Source of the DNA: Tepidimonas sp. UBA997
GTDB lineage: Bacteria; Pseudomonadota; Gammaproteobacteria; Burkholderiales; Burkholderiaceae_C
DNA length: 41,511 nucleotides
NCBI GenBank assembly: GCA_002291945.1
Contig: DBAZ01000039.1
Coordinates: forward strand, 1 to 41,511
Direction: 5' to 3'
Below, one piece after another: positions 7,742 through 19,345 of this stretch (positions are counted from its first letter, which is position 1; every line of letters begins with the position of its first letter). The position numbers and the translations under genes were made by a program. Below the pieces are notes generated by a model, which was not told where the DNA came from, ran no database searches, and saw nothing but the letters and a program-made list of their open reading frames with translations.

Positions 7742-10243
7742 TCACGGATTGACAGACGGCCCCGAAGGTATCCAGAAACTGAACTCGCACCCGGTTACAT
7801 CTGTTCCATTGTAGAGGTTTCGCGCCTGCAGCCTGCCGTGGTGCGACTCGACGATGGAGCGGCAGAGCTTGAGCCCTATGCCCATGCCTTCGGATTTGGT
7901 GCTGTAAAAGGCTTCGTAAATCATGTCCAGCTTGCCCGGCGGTATGCCGTTGCCATTGTCCGTCACCACGAACTCGATGGCCTCGATGGCGTCGATTTTC
8001 TTTGGCGTCACACACAGCTCTACCAGCCGCTGGCCGACTGGTCGTTGGGCCTGGCTGATGGCCTCGCCGGCGTTTTTCAGCAAGTTGATGAGCACCTGTT
8101 CGATCAGAATCGGGTCAACCATCAGCTTGGGCAGCCGGGCCGCCACGTAGGTGCTCAGGCGTATCAGGTTGCGCCGCAGTTCGATGTCGGCGAGCTCGGT
8201 GGCGTTGCTGACCATCTGCGCCACATCGGACGGGGTCGGGTTGGGTTCGCTGCGTTTGACGAACGCCCGAATGCGCTGGATGATTTGCCCGGCACGCTGC
8301 GCCTGTCGAGCGGTTTTGCCCAGCGCCACCAGCAACTCGTCTTCCGAGATCTGTTTTTTCTGCAGTCGGGCGATCATGCCGCTGCTGTAGTTGCTGATGG
8401 CCGTCAGGGGTTGATTCAACTCGTGGGCCACGCTGGAGGCCATTTCACCCATGGTGATGAGGCGGCTGGCGGTTTCGGCCCGCTCCTGTTGCAGCGCTGC
8501 CTGCATGTCGGCCTGCTTGCGGGCCGTGACATCGGTCGCAATCACCATTTGCGCCAGTCGCCCGTCCACCCAAGTCAGGTAGCGGGTGCGGACTTCCAGC
8601 CACTTGTTCAATTCGCTCAGAAAAATGACCGCGTTGTCCGTGGCTGCTTCAAACAGGGCGTCGGTCGGCAGCCCGGCCAGCACATCGACGTGGTCGCCAC
8701 TTTCAATCAGGGGGTTGGCCGGTAACGAGGAAGACAAATCGACCAGATTGCGGTGCCCTTTGCCGCTCATGCCAAACCAAGTCTGGTACATCCGGTTGGC
8801 GAACAGCAACTCGGCGCTGTTCAGGGGGGCCACGGAAATGGCCTCGTCCAGACTGTCGAGCACGGTGGTGAAGCGTTCGTAAGAAGCCGTCAATTCCTCG
8901 CGGATGCGTTTGGGCTCGGTGATATCGGTCATGGAAGTCATCCAGCCGGTCTGATGGTTTTGGCCATCCACCAGGGGCGACACATACATGCGAGCGGAAA
9001 AGACACTGCCGTTTTTGCGCTGCACCGGCACTTCAAAGCCGCCCGGCGTGGTTTTGCCATTCAATTCGTCTTCCAGACGAGCGCTCAGGTTTTCAATTTC
9101 AGTGTCTGGCCAGTAAGGAAACGGAGCTTCGGAGCCCAGCAGATCTTCCTCTGTCCAGCCGGTCATGGAGCAAAAAGCGGGGTTGACGTAAGTGATGCGC
9201 CCTTTCATGTCCAGTGCGCGCATCCCGGTGAGCATGGAGTTTTCCATGGCGCGTCGGAAATTGGTTTCAAGAATGAGCGCTCGTTGCACCTGCAGGCGGC
9301 GGCGGCTGTGGCGCAGATTGGCCAGCAGCATCCAAACGGTCAGGACACTCAGGGAGCCGACGACCCAGAAGAACGCTTGACCCGTATGGTCGCGGTTGAT
9401 GCGGTAGCCGGTGGCGCGGATCAGCAAGCTTTCGCCGACCGGTGCCACGGGCATTTCATAAGTCAGTGGGCGGGGTGACCAGGGCCACTGACGCTGCCCG
9501 GGCATCGTGGGGGTATCAAGGCTTCCAGCGATGATGGTCCGGTCTTCATTGATCAGTGCGATGCTGTAGCGGGCGGTGATGTCCGTGGGGACGCCCAACC
9601 GAAGAAGCCCATCGACGGAATATTCGGCCAGTACCACGCCACTGAATCGTCCTTGTTCGTTCAAGGGGATCATCAGGAAGAAATGGCTGTCGCGCTTGTC
9701 GATGGGTGCGGGGCGGCTGTAGAGCGACTGCCGTAGGTCTCTGACCCGCTCGAAATAGCCCTCGAAGGCGTCGGGTGCAAACGACTGCCCGGCCATGCGG
9801 TTCATGAATGCGGGAGCGCTGGCTGAGGCGTAAGCCGTCACCACTTCGCGGCGGGCATTGAGCCAGGTGATGGCAAGCAGCTCGGGGTGCTGGTTGATTA
9901 GGCTTTGGGCCTGAAAGCCGAACTCGGTTTCCTCGATTTCCCGGATGGAAATGTCACGGGCGATCCGCATGAGTTGCTCTTGGCGCTCGATCAGGCGCAA
10001 GCGCAGCCGTTGCTGTGCATATTCCACGTCACGGGCAATGGCTTCGTGCTCCCGATGAGACTCCTCGATGGTGAAATAGGTCAGTGCGGCCGCAATCGCA
10101 CCCATGAAAAGCAGGACCGAAAACAAAGGCCCGAGTCCGACCAGGCGATCCTGTTTGGCTGGGCTCAACCCGCGCCACCAGGACCTCCACCAGAGTATGG
10201 GGGCGGGCGCGGTCTTGCGGGTCTTGGCATCCGTTTGCGGCAT
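7742..10243 (-). CDS. Membrane PAS-domain sensor histidine kinase
   Basis: An 833-residue sensor kinase. A first membrane helix (about 36-58) and a second (about 290-309) flank a periplasmic region of about 230 residues, possibly Cache-like. Two cytoplasmic PAS domains follow: one at about 330-450 with ITYVNPAFCSMTGWTEEDLLG, and a more diverged one at about 455-580. HisKA carries the phospho-acceptor His607 in SSVAHELNQPLTAI, and HATPase_c shows NLLKNAGEAI, VTDNGNGIPP and GMGIGLKLCRSIVESHHG. It is of the DctB/FixL-like class that pairs with FixJ-type regulators. ATG at 10243 is chosen; a GTG immediately upstream (10246) would add one residue. The signal sensed is unknown. Its 5' end faces aceE across about 160 bases. 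Confidence 0.92.
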   Translation of the reverse strand: MPQTDAKTRKTAPAPILWWRSWWRGLSPAKQDRLVGLGPLFSVLLFMGAIAAALTYFTIEESHREHEAIARDVEYAQQRLRLRLIERQEQLMRIARDISIREIEETEFGFQAQSLINQHPELLAITWLNARREVVTAYASASAPAFMNRMAGQSFAPDAFEGYFERVRDLRQSLYSRPAPIDKRDSHFFLMIPLNEQGRFSGVVLAEYSVDGLLRLGVPTDITARYSIALINEDRTIIAGSLDTPTMPGQRQWPWSPRPLTYEMPVAPVGESLLIRATGYRINRDHTGQAFFWVVGSLSVLTVWMLLANLRHSRRRLQVQRALILETNFRRAMENSMLTGMRALDMKGRITYVNPAFCSMTGWTEEDLLGSEAPFPYWPDTEIENLSARLEDELNGKTTPGGFEVPVQRKNGSVFSARMYVSPLVDGQNHQTGWMTSMTDITEPKRIREELTASYERFTTVLDSLDEAISVAPLNSAELLFANRMYQTWFGMSGKGHRNLVDLSSSLPANPLIESGDHVDVLAGLPTDALFEAATDNAVIFLSELNKWLEVRTRYLTWVDGRLAQMVIATDVTARKQADMQAALQQERAETASRLITMGEMASSVAHELNQPLTAISNYSSGMIARLQKKQISEDELLVALGKTARQAQRAGQIIQRIRAFVKRSEPNPTPSDVAQMVSNATELADIELRRNLIRLSTYVAARLPKLMVDPILIEQVLINLLKNAGEAISQAQRPVGQRLVELCVTPKKIDAIEAIEFVVTDNGNGIPPGKLDMIYEAFYSTKSEGMGIGLKLCRSIVESHHGRLQARNLYNGTDVTGCEFSFWIPSGPSVNP

Positions 10244-10286
10244 CACGCTAGTCTAGGGGAAAACCCACGGCGGATTCTCTGATTAC

Positions 10287-10344
10287 ATTTCACAATAAGA
10301 AATCATGATCTGCATATTGAAATATTCAGAAATTTATGCGAAAC
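10287..10344. promoter_or_regulatory. Phased GAAAT repeats and small palindromes between kinase and aceE
   Basis: In this AT-rich stretch GAAAT occurs at 10299-10303, 10319-10323 and 10329-10333, with GAAAC at 10340-10344, so the copies are 20, 10 and 11 bases apart (one or two helical turns). Two inverted repeats overlap them: ATTTC-N7-GAAAT (10287-10303) and TGAA-N3-TTCA (10318-10328). They lie upstream of the candidate aceE promoter, where an activator would bind. The binding protein is not known; the adjacent response regulator is a natural candidate. Confidence 0.4.
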
Positions 10345-10347
10345 TTG

Positions 10348-10376
10348 CTGACAGGTCGGCTCTCTGGCCGTAATCT
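10348..10376 (+). promoter_or_regulatory. Candidate sigma-70 promoter of aceE
   Basis: CTGACA (10348-10353, five of six bases of the -35 consensus) and TAATCT (10371-10376, keeping the key T, A and final T of the -10) are exactly 17 bases apart. A transcript would start near 10383, just before the aceE ribosome-binding site AGGAG (10394-10398). Confidence 0.45.
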
Positions 10377-10405
10377 TTGGCGACCCATCTGACAGGAGAC
10401 AAGCA

Positions 10406-13126
<2,721 letters not shown>

Positions 13127-13143
13127 TCGACCGGAGCAAGAAC

Positions 13144-14574
13144 ATGGCACTGATAGAAGTGAGAGTCCCGGACATCGGGGATTTTTCTGACGTGGCGGTG
13201 ATCGAACTGCTGGTCAAGCCCGGTGACACGGTGGCGCTGGATCAGTCGCTCGTGACCGTGGAGAGCGACAAGGCGTCGATGGAGATTCCCTCGGCAGCGG
13301 CGGGGGTGATCCAGCAGCTCAAGGTCAAACTGGGCGACAAGATCAACATCGGCGACCTGCTGGCGATCGTGGAAGGCGTTGCGAGTGCGGGGGCAGCGGC
13401 AGCAGGGGCGGCGTCCCCGGCGACCCCGGCGGTCGTCGCCGCACCGGCCCCGGTGTCGGCTGCACCGGCTGCGCTAGTGGCGGCATCGGCCTCGGTGTCG
13501 GCCCCGGTTGCGGCAGCGCCCGCAGCCAGCGTGCCTGCTGCCGCAGCGCCCATCAACAACCCGTCCATCCACAACCCGCCTGCCCATAACCCCAGCGCCA
13601 CAGCGGCGCGGGTCTTGCCGCACGCCTCGCCATCGGTGCGCAAGCTGGCCCGCGAACTCGGCGTGCCGCTGGCCGAAGTGCAGGGTTCAGGGACTAAAGG
13701 CCGCATCACCCAGGCAGACGTGCAGCGCTTCACGCAGTCGGTGATGGCTGGTGCCATCCAGACCTTGGCGCAGGCGGCCAAGGCACCCGCCGCCGCAGTG
13801 GGCGGTGGTGGCTCCGAGCTGGGCCTGATCCCCTGGCCCAAGGTCGATTTCGCCAAGTTCGGCCCCATCGAGCGCAAGGAGCTGGGCCGCATCAAGAAGA
13901 TCAGCGGCGCCAACCTGCTGCGCAACGCCGTGATGATCCCGGCCGTCACCAACCACGACGACGCCGACATCACCGACCTCGAAGCCTTCCGCGTGGCCAC
14001 CAACCTGGACAACGAGAAGAGCGCGAAATCTGGAAACGGCGCTGCCGCCGTGAAGGTCACCATGCTGGCCTTCCTGATCAAGGCGTCCGTTGCCGCGCTC
14101 AAGAAGTTCCCCGAGTTCAACGGCTCGCTCGATGGTGACGCGCTGATCTACAAGAACTACTGGCACATCGGTTTTGCGGCCGACACGCCCAACGGTTTGG
14201 TGGTTCCGGTCATCAAGGACGCCGACAAGAAGGGCGTGCTGCAGATCAGCCAAGAGATGGCCGAACTCGCCAAGAAGGCGCGCGACGGCAAGCTGGGACC
14301 GGCCGACATGAGCGGTGCCACCTTCACCATCTCCAGCCTGGGCGGCATCGGTGGCCGTTACTTCACGCCCATCATCAACGCGCCCGAAGTCGCCATTCTG
14401 GGCGTCTGCAAGAGCCAGATGGAACCGGTGTGGGACGGCAAGCAGTTCGTGCCGCGCCTGATGCTGCCGCTGTCGCTGACCTGGGACCACCGCGTGATCG
14501 ACGGCGCTGCGGCGGCCCGCTTCAACGCGTATCTGGGCCAGATCCTGAGCGACTTCCGTCGCGTCCTGCTGTAA
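13144..14574 (+). CDS. aceF: Pyruvate dehydrogenase E2, dihydrolipoamide acetyltransferase
   Basis: AceF carries acetyl groups on lipoyl-lysine and transfers them to CoA, forming the structural core of the complex. The 476-residue protein has a single lipoyl domain (about 1-76; Lys43 in ESDKASMEIP), an Ala/Pro-rich linker (about 78-155), a peripheral-subunit-binding domain (about 157-195, SVRKLARELGVPLAEVQGSG), a second linker, and the catalytic domain ending WDHRVIDGAAAARF (His449, Asp453). E. coli AceF has three lipoyl domains and about 630 residues, so this is a short version. The lipoyl domain is very similar to the one on the next gene's product. The start ATG follows a GGAG motif. Confidence 0.97.
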   Translation: MALIEVRVPDIGDFSDVAVIELLVKPGDTVALDQSLVTVESDKASMEIPSAAAGVIQQLKVKLGDKINIGDLLAIVEGVASAGAAAAGAASPATPAVVAAPAPVSAAPAALVAASASVSAPVAAAPAASVPAAAAPINNPSIHNPPAHNPSATAARVLPHASPSVRKLARELGVPLAEVQGSGTKGRITQADVQRFTQSVMAGAIQTLAQAAKAPAAAVGGGGSELGLIPWPKVDFAKFGPIERKELGRIKKISGANLLRNAVMIPAVTNHDDADITDLEAFRVATNLDNEKSAKSGNGAAAVKVTMLAFLIKASVAALKKFPEFNGSLDGDALIYKNYWHIGFAADTPNGLVVPVIKDADKKGVLQISQEMAELAKKARDGKLGPADMSGATFTISSLGGIGGRYFTPIINAPEVAILGVCKSQMEPVWDGKQFVPRLMLPLSLTWDHRVIDGAAAARFNAYLGQILSDFRRVLL

Positions 14575-14586
14575 AGGAGCCGGAAC

Positions 14587-16422
14587 ATGGCATTCATGGA
14601 CATCAAGGTTCCCGACATCGGCGACTTCGACGAGGTTGCGGTCATCGAACTGCTGGTCAAGCCGGGCGACACCGTCAAGGCCGAGCAGAGCCTCATCACC
14701 GTCGAGTCCGACAAGGCTTCGATGGAGATCCCCTCGTCGCACGCCGGCGTGGTCAAGGAGCTCAAGGTCAAGCTGGGCGATAAGGTGAGCGAGGGCAAGG
14801 TGGTGCTGGTGCTGGATGCGGAGGGCGCAGCTGAAGTTTCTGCGACAGCGCAAGCACCTGTACCTGCCTCGGCGTTGGCCGCTCCCGTTGCAGCCCTCGT
14901 GGAGGCACCGGTGGTGGTGCCAACTGCCACCAGTTTTGGGGGTGGTGCCGACATCGAGTGCGACCTGCTGGTGCTGGGTGCTGGCCCCGGTGGCTACTCG
15001 GCTGCCTTCCGCGCCGCCGATCTGGGCCTGAAGGTGGTGCTCGTCGAACGCTACGCCACTTTGGGCGGCGTCTGCCTGAACGTGGGCTGCATCCCGTCCA
15101 AGGCGCTGCTGCACGTGGCGGCGGTCATGGACGAGGTCAGCCACCTGGGTGACCTGGGCGTGGAGTTCGGCCAGCCCACGGTCAGCGTGGACAAGCTGCG
15201 CGCCCACAAGGACAAGGTCATCGGCAAGCTGACCGGCGGCCTGGCCGCCATGGCCAAGATGCGCAAGGTCACCACCGTGCGCGGTTATGGTGCTTTTGTC
15301 GGCCCCAACCACGTCGAAGTGGAAGAGACCACGGGCACGGGCCAGGACAAGACCGGCAGCAAGAAGGTCGTGGCTTTCAAGAAGTGCATCATCGCCGCCG
15401 GCTCGCAGGCCGTGCGTCTGCCGTTCTTCCCGCAGGACGAACGCATCGTGGACTCCACCGGCGCACTGGCGCTGCCGGGTGTGCCCAAGAAAATGCTCAT
15501 CGTCGGCGGCGGCATCATCGGCCTGGAGATGGGCACGGTGTACAGCACGCTGGGCGCCCGTCTGGACGTGGTCGAGATGATGGACGGCCTGATGCAGGGC
15601 GCCGACCGCGACCTGGTCAAGGTCTGGGAGAAGATGAACAAGGGCCGCTTCGACAACATCATGTTGAAGACCAAGACCGTGGGTGCCACGGCCACGCCCG
15701 AAGGCATCCAGGTGCAGTTCGAGGGCCTGGACGGCAGCAAGAGCGAAGGCAGCTACGACCTGGTGCTACAGGCCGTGGGCCGCACGCCCAACGGCAAGAA
15801 GATCGCCGCCGACAAGGCCGGCGTGGCGGTGACCGACCGCGGCTTCATCAACGTTGACATCCAGATGCGCACCAACGTGCCGCACATCTTCGCGATTGGC
15901 GACATCGTGGGGCAGCCCATGCTGGCGCACAAGGCGGTGCACGAGGCGCACGTGGCGGCGGAGGTGATCGCTGGTGAACTGCAAGGCAACCAGGAACTGG
16001 CCAGTGCAGCGTTCAATGCAAGGGTGATCCCCAGCGTGGCCTACACCGACCCCGAAGTGGCCTGGGTGGGCCTGACCGAGGACCAGGCCAAGGCGCAGGG
16101 CATCAAGGTCAAGAAGGGCCTGTTCCCCTGGACGGCCTCCGGCCGCGCCATCGCCAACGGCCGCGACGAAGGCTTCACCAAGCTGCTGTTCGACGACTCG
16201 CCCGAGGCCCATGGCCACGGCAAGATCCTGGGCGGCGGCATCGTCGGCACCCATGCGGGCGACATGATCGGCGAGATCGCGCTGGCCATCGAGATGGGCG
16301 CCGACGCGGTGGACATCGGCAAGACCATCCACCCGCACCCCACGCTGGGCGAGAGCATCGGCATGGCGGCCGAGGTGGCGCACGGGTCGTGCACCGACTT
16401 GCCGCCTTCTCAGAGGAGGTGA
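14587..16422 (+). CDS. lpdA: Dihydrolipoamide dehydrogenase (E3) with N-terminal lipoyl domain
   Basis: This FAD enzyme reoxidises the dihydrolipoyl groups of the pyruvate dehydrogenase E2 with NAD. At 611 residues it is about 135 longer than ordinary E3. The extra N-terminus is a lipoyl domain (about 1-78, Lys43 in ESDKASMEIP) plus an Ala/Pro-rich linker. The E3 part has the FAD site LGAGPGGYSAAFRA (from about 128), the redox disulphide Cys163-Cys168 in GGVCLNVGCIP, the NAD site VGGGIIGLEMG, and the C-terminal catalytic HPTLGE (His584, Glu589). It follows aceF with AAGGAG at 14574-14579. This architecture is known for the PDH-specific E3 of Ralstonia/Cupriavidus and Neisseria. A second E3 without the lipoyl domain lies in the sucAB operon. 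Confidence 0.97.
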   Translation: MAFMDIKVPDIGDFDEVAVIELLVKPGDTVKAEQSLITVESDKASMEIPSSHAGVVKELKVKLGDKVSEGKVVLVLDAEGAAEVSATAQAPVPASALAAPVAALVEAPVVVPTATSFGGGADIECDLLVLGAGPGGYSAAFRAADLGLKVVLVERYATLGGVCLNVGCIPSKALLHVAAVMDEVSHLGDLGVEFGQPTVSVDKLRAHKDKVIGKLTGGLAAMAKMRKVTTVRGYGAFVGPNHVEVEETTGTGQDKTGSKKVVAFKKCIIAAGSQAVRLPFFPQDERIVDSTGALALPGVPKKMLIVGGGIIGLEMGTVYSTLGARLDVVEMMDGLMQGADRDLVKVWEKMNKGRFDNIMLKTKTVGATATPEGIQVQFEGLDGSKSEGSYDLVLQAVGRTPNGKKIAADKAGVAVTDRGFINVDIQMRTNVPHIFAIGDIVGQPMLAHKAVHEAHVAAEVIAGELQGNQELASAAFNARVIPSVAYTDPEVAWVGLTEDQAKAQGIKVKKGLFPWTASGRAIANGRDEGFTKLLFDDSPEAHGHGKILGGGIVGTHAGDMIGEIALAIEMGADAVDIGKTIHPHPTLGESIGMAAEVAHGSCTDLPPSQRR

Positions 16423-16475
16423 ACGACCGTCGTGAGCCTGCGCTGCATCCGTGGCCGGTTAGGTGATGACAGGCA

Positions 16476-17798
16476 TCAACCCTTGGCCGCCTGCAACGCC
16501 TCGCCCATGATGGCCAGCCCTTCATCGAGCAAGGCATCGCTGGCGGTGAGGGGCACCAGAATGCGGATCACGTTGGCATAGACGCCGCACGACAGCAGCA
16601 CCAGCCCGCGCTGGAGCGCTTCCATGCACATGCGTTTGGTCAGGTCGGCGGCGGGTTGCTGGTGGTCGCCGCCGTCGAACAGCTCGATCGCCACCATCGA
16701 GCCCAAGCCGCGCACGTCTTGGATTTCGACGTGCTGGGCCGCCAAGGTGCGCAGACCATTCATCAGACGTTGGCCGACTGCGTGGGAGCGCTCGATGAGT
16801 CGTTCTTCCTCGAACACGTCGAGCACCGCCAGCGCGGCGGCGCAGGCCAGCGGGCTGCCGGCATAGGTGCCGCCCAAGCCGCCGGGCAGCGGCTGGTCCA
16901 TGATGTCGGCTTTACCGATCACGGCGGCCAGCGGGAAGCCGCCCGCCATGCTCTTGGCCATGGTGATGAGGTCGGGCACCACACCCCACTGCTCGCAACC
17001 CAGCCAAGTGCCGGTGCGGCCTGCGCCGGTCTGCACCTCGTCGGCGATCAGCACGATGCCGTGTTTGTCGCACAGGGCGCGCAGCGCTTGGGCAAACTCG
17101 GGCGGTGCGATGTAGAAGCCGCCTTCGCCCTGCACCGGCTCCAGCATGATGGCGGCCACCCGGTCGGCTTCGACGTCGTACTTGAAGATGTGCTCGATGG
17201 AGCGCATGGCGTCGGCCACGCTGACGCCATGCAGCGGATTGGGGAATTCGGCGTGGTAGATCTCAGCCGGGAAGGGGCCGAAACCGGCTTTGTACGGGGC
17301 CACTTTGCCGGTCAGGGCCATACCCAGCAGGGTGCGGCCATGAAAGCCGCCGCCAAAGGCAATCACGGCCTGGCGCTTGGTGGCGGCACGGGCAATCTTG
17401 ACCGCGTTTTCTACTGCTTCGGCCCCGGTGGACACGAAAAAGGCTTTTTTGGCAAAGGGGCCGGGCGTGAGGGCAATCAGCCGTTCGGCCAGTTCCACAT
17501 AAGGCTCATACGCCACCACTTGAAAGCAGGTGTGGTGGTAGTGGTCCAACTGCTTCTTGACGGCCGCCACGATCTTGGGGTGGCGGTGGCCGGTGTTGAG
17601 CACCGCGATGCCCCCGGCAAAGTCGATGTAGCGCTTGCCTTCCACGTCCCACAATTCGGCGTTTTCGGCGCGATCGGCAAACACCTCGTAGGTCTGACCC
17701 AGCCCGGCGGGCAAGGCAGCCCGGCGGCGTGCCATCAGTTGGGCGTTGAGTTGGGCGTTGGTTGGTGGGGCTTCAGTCAGGTTGGGGTCGCGCTGCAT
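16476..17798 (-). CDS. gabT: 4-aminobutyrate-type aminotransferase (class III)
   Basis: A PLP-dependent class III omega-aminotransferase of 440 residues, most like GabT, which converts GABA and 2-oxoglutarate to succinate semialdehyde and glutamate. Visible are the phosphate-binding FVSTGAEAVENAVKIAR, FGGGFHGRTLLGMALTGK, LEPVQGEGGFYIAP, the cofactor Asp253 in IADEVQTGAGRTG, and the Schiff-base Lys282 in MAKSMAGGFPLAAV. The start MQRDPN is preceded by GGAGA. No gabD neighbour is present; the gene stands alone, converging on lpdA. Members of this class overlap in substrate (GABA, 5-aminovalerate, putrescine), so the substrate is inferred from overall similarity only. Confidence 0.85.
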   Translation of the reverse strand: MQRDPNLTEAPPTNAQLNAQLMARRRAALPAGLGQTYEVFADRAENAELWDVEGKRYIDFAGGIAVLNTGHRHPKIVAAVKKQLDHYHHTCFQVVAYEPYVELAERLIALTPGPFAKKAFFVSTGAEAVENAVKIARAATKRQAVIAFGGGFHGRTLLGMALTGKVAPYKAGFGPFPAEIYHAEFPNPLHGVSVADAMRSIEHIFKYDVEADRVAAIMLEPVQGEGGFYIAPPEFAQALRALCDKHGIVLIADEVQTGAGRTGTWLGCEQWGVVPDLITMAKSMAGGFPLAAVIGKADIMDQPLPGGLGGTYAGSPLACAAALAVLDVFEEERLIERSHAVGQRLMNGLRTLAAQHVEIQDVRGLGSMVAIELFDGGDHQQPAADLTKRMCMEALQRGLVLLSCGVYANVIRILVPLTASDALLDEGLAIMGEALQAAKG

Positions 17799-17856
17799 GA
17801 CGGTCTCCGGGCTGGTGGCGGTGCATGGTCACAATGTATCACCCGATGGGGTGTTG

Positions 17857-17875
17857 AAAAAAGCCGCCTGCGCGG
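17857..17875 (-). terminator. Possible terminator after the beta-CASP gene
   Basis: On the minus strand CCGC-CAGG-class loop-GCGG (CCGC 17872-17875 with GCGG 17864-17867, four-base loop) is followed, after one C, by six T (17862-17857). It lies about 80 bases beyond the stop of the beta-CASP protein gene. The stem is only four base pairs, so this is weak. Confidence 0.3.
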
Positions 17876-17958
17876 TCTTGCGGGTGCCACCTGGGGGAAG
17901 CGAGAAAGCCGCGCCGAGGATGGCGCAGCCAAGCCCCACGTGGATCGCACGCAATGAT

Positions 17959-19323
17959 TCAGACCGCCCATGTGGAGCCGTGTTCCGGCACCAGGGCGTG
18001 CCAGCGCAATTCGTTTTCGATGCGGCGACGCAGCGTGTCCGAGGCGTCCGGGTCGCCATGCACCACAAACACCCGCTGTGGCTGGCCCGGAATGGCACGC
18101 AACCACTGCATCAGTTGGCTGGCATCGGCATGGGCGGACGAGGAGTGCAGTTGCGCCATCTCGGCCCGCACAGCGATGTCCTGCCCATGAATGCGCAGGC
18201 TGGTGCCGCCGTGAGCCAGCGTGGCCCCGCGCGTGCCCGCTGCCTGGTAGCCGGTCAGGATGACCATGTTGCGGTGGTCCCCCAGGTACTGAACCAGGTG
18301 GTGCAGCACCCGCCCACCGGTCGCCATCCCGCTGGCCGCCAGGATCACCTTGGGGCCGTGTTGGGCGGCAATGGCTTTTGATTCGTCCGGCGAGCGAACC
18401 ATTTTGGCCACTTTGGCCATGGCGTTGCACTGCGCGGCGTCGAGCCGGTGTTCGCCCAAGCGCTGGGTGAACACTTGCGTGCTGTGGATGGCCATGGGGC
18501 TGTCGAGGTACACCGGCAGCGACGGCGGCAGGCGTTGCTGCTGCTTGAGTTCGGCGATGGCGTGCAGCAAGGCTTGGGCGCGCCCGACGGCAAACACCGG
18601 GAGCACCGCCACCCCGCCCCGTGCGGCCACCTTGTCCAGCAAAGGGCCCAATTCGTCGGTCAGGTCGTCGGGTGGGTGGTCGCGGTCCCCGTAGGTGGAC
18701 TCGACGATCACCGCATCAGCCCCCGGAGGCGGGTCGGGCGGCAGCATGATGATGTCGTCAGGGCGGCCCAGATCGCCGGAAAACAGCAGACGTTTGCCGC
18801 CGACTTCGATCGACACACTCGAAGCCCCCAGAATATGCCCGGCACCATAGAAGCGCACCTTCCAGCCATGGATGGGTTCGAACTCGCGCAGCGGCGGTGC
18901 GGTTTTGAGCTGCTTGAGGCTGACGAGGGCATCGTCTTCGGTATAAAGCGGCAGCGCTGGACTGTGTTTGGAAAACCCTTTGCGGTTGGCAAAGGCAGCG
19001 TCTTCTTCCTGGATATGGCCACTGTCGGGCAGCAGAATCTGGCACAGGTCACGCGTGCCGGGGGTACACCAGGCCTGGCCCTTGAAGCCTTCCTTGACGA
19101 GCAGGGGAAAGTAGCCGCTGTGGTCCAGGTGGGCGTGGGTGAGGATGACGGCCTGCAGGTGCTTGGGCTCAAACGGCAGGGGTGCGCGGTTGCGTAAGCG
19201 CAACTGTTTGTAGCCTTGGAACAGGCCGCAGTCCACCAGCAGGCGCTGGCCGTCGTGCTGGACGAGGAATTTGGAGCCGGTCACGGTGCCGGCTCCGCCG
19301 AGAAAGGTGATTTGAACGCTCAT
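17959..19323 (-). CDS. Metallo-beta-lactamase-fold protein with beta-CASP domain, probable RNA-processing nuclease
   Basis: A 454-residue MBL-fold hydrolase. The metal-binding motif is LTHAHLDHSG (His63, His65, Asp67, His68), with FSGDLGRPDD supplying a further Asp ligand. The central beta-CASP insertion includes PVFAVGRAQALL and YLDSPMAIHSTQVF. The C-terminal RNA-specificity motif region has ILAASGMATGGRVLHHL, LHSSSAHADASQL and VVHGDPDASDTLRRRI. This is the YsgA/CPSF-like bacterial group, whose members are RNA endo- or exonucleases where tested; the actual substrate here is unknown. It begins 22 bases after dnaJ on the same strand and may share the chaperone operon's transcript, unless the hairpin at the end of dnaJ blocks it. 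Confidence 0.87.
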   Translation of the reverse strand: MSVQITFLGGAGTVTGSKFLVQHDGQRLLVDCGLFQGYKQLRLRNRAPLPFEPKHLQAVILTHAHLDHSGYFPLLVKEGFKGQAWCTPGTRDLCQILLPDSGHIQEEDAAFANRKGFSKHSPALPLYTEDDALVSLKQLKTAPPLREFEPIHGWKVRFYGAGHILGASSVSIEVGGKRLLFSGDLGRPDDIIMLPPDPPPGADAVIVESTYGDRDHPPDDLTDELGPLLDKVAARGGVAVLPVFAVGRAQALLHAIAELKQQQRLPPSLPVYLDSPMAIHSTQVFTQRLGEHRLDAAQCNAMAKVAKMVRSPDESKAIAAQHGPKVILAASGMATGGRVLHHLVQYLGDHRNMVILTGYQAAGTRGATLAHGGTSLRIHGQDIAVRAEMAQLHSSSAHADASQLMQWLRAIPGQPQRVFVVHGDPDASDTLRRRIENELRWHALVPEHGSTWAV

Positions 19324-19345
19324 GCGCCCATTTCACCACAAACGC

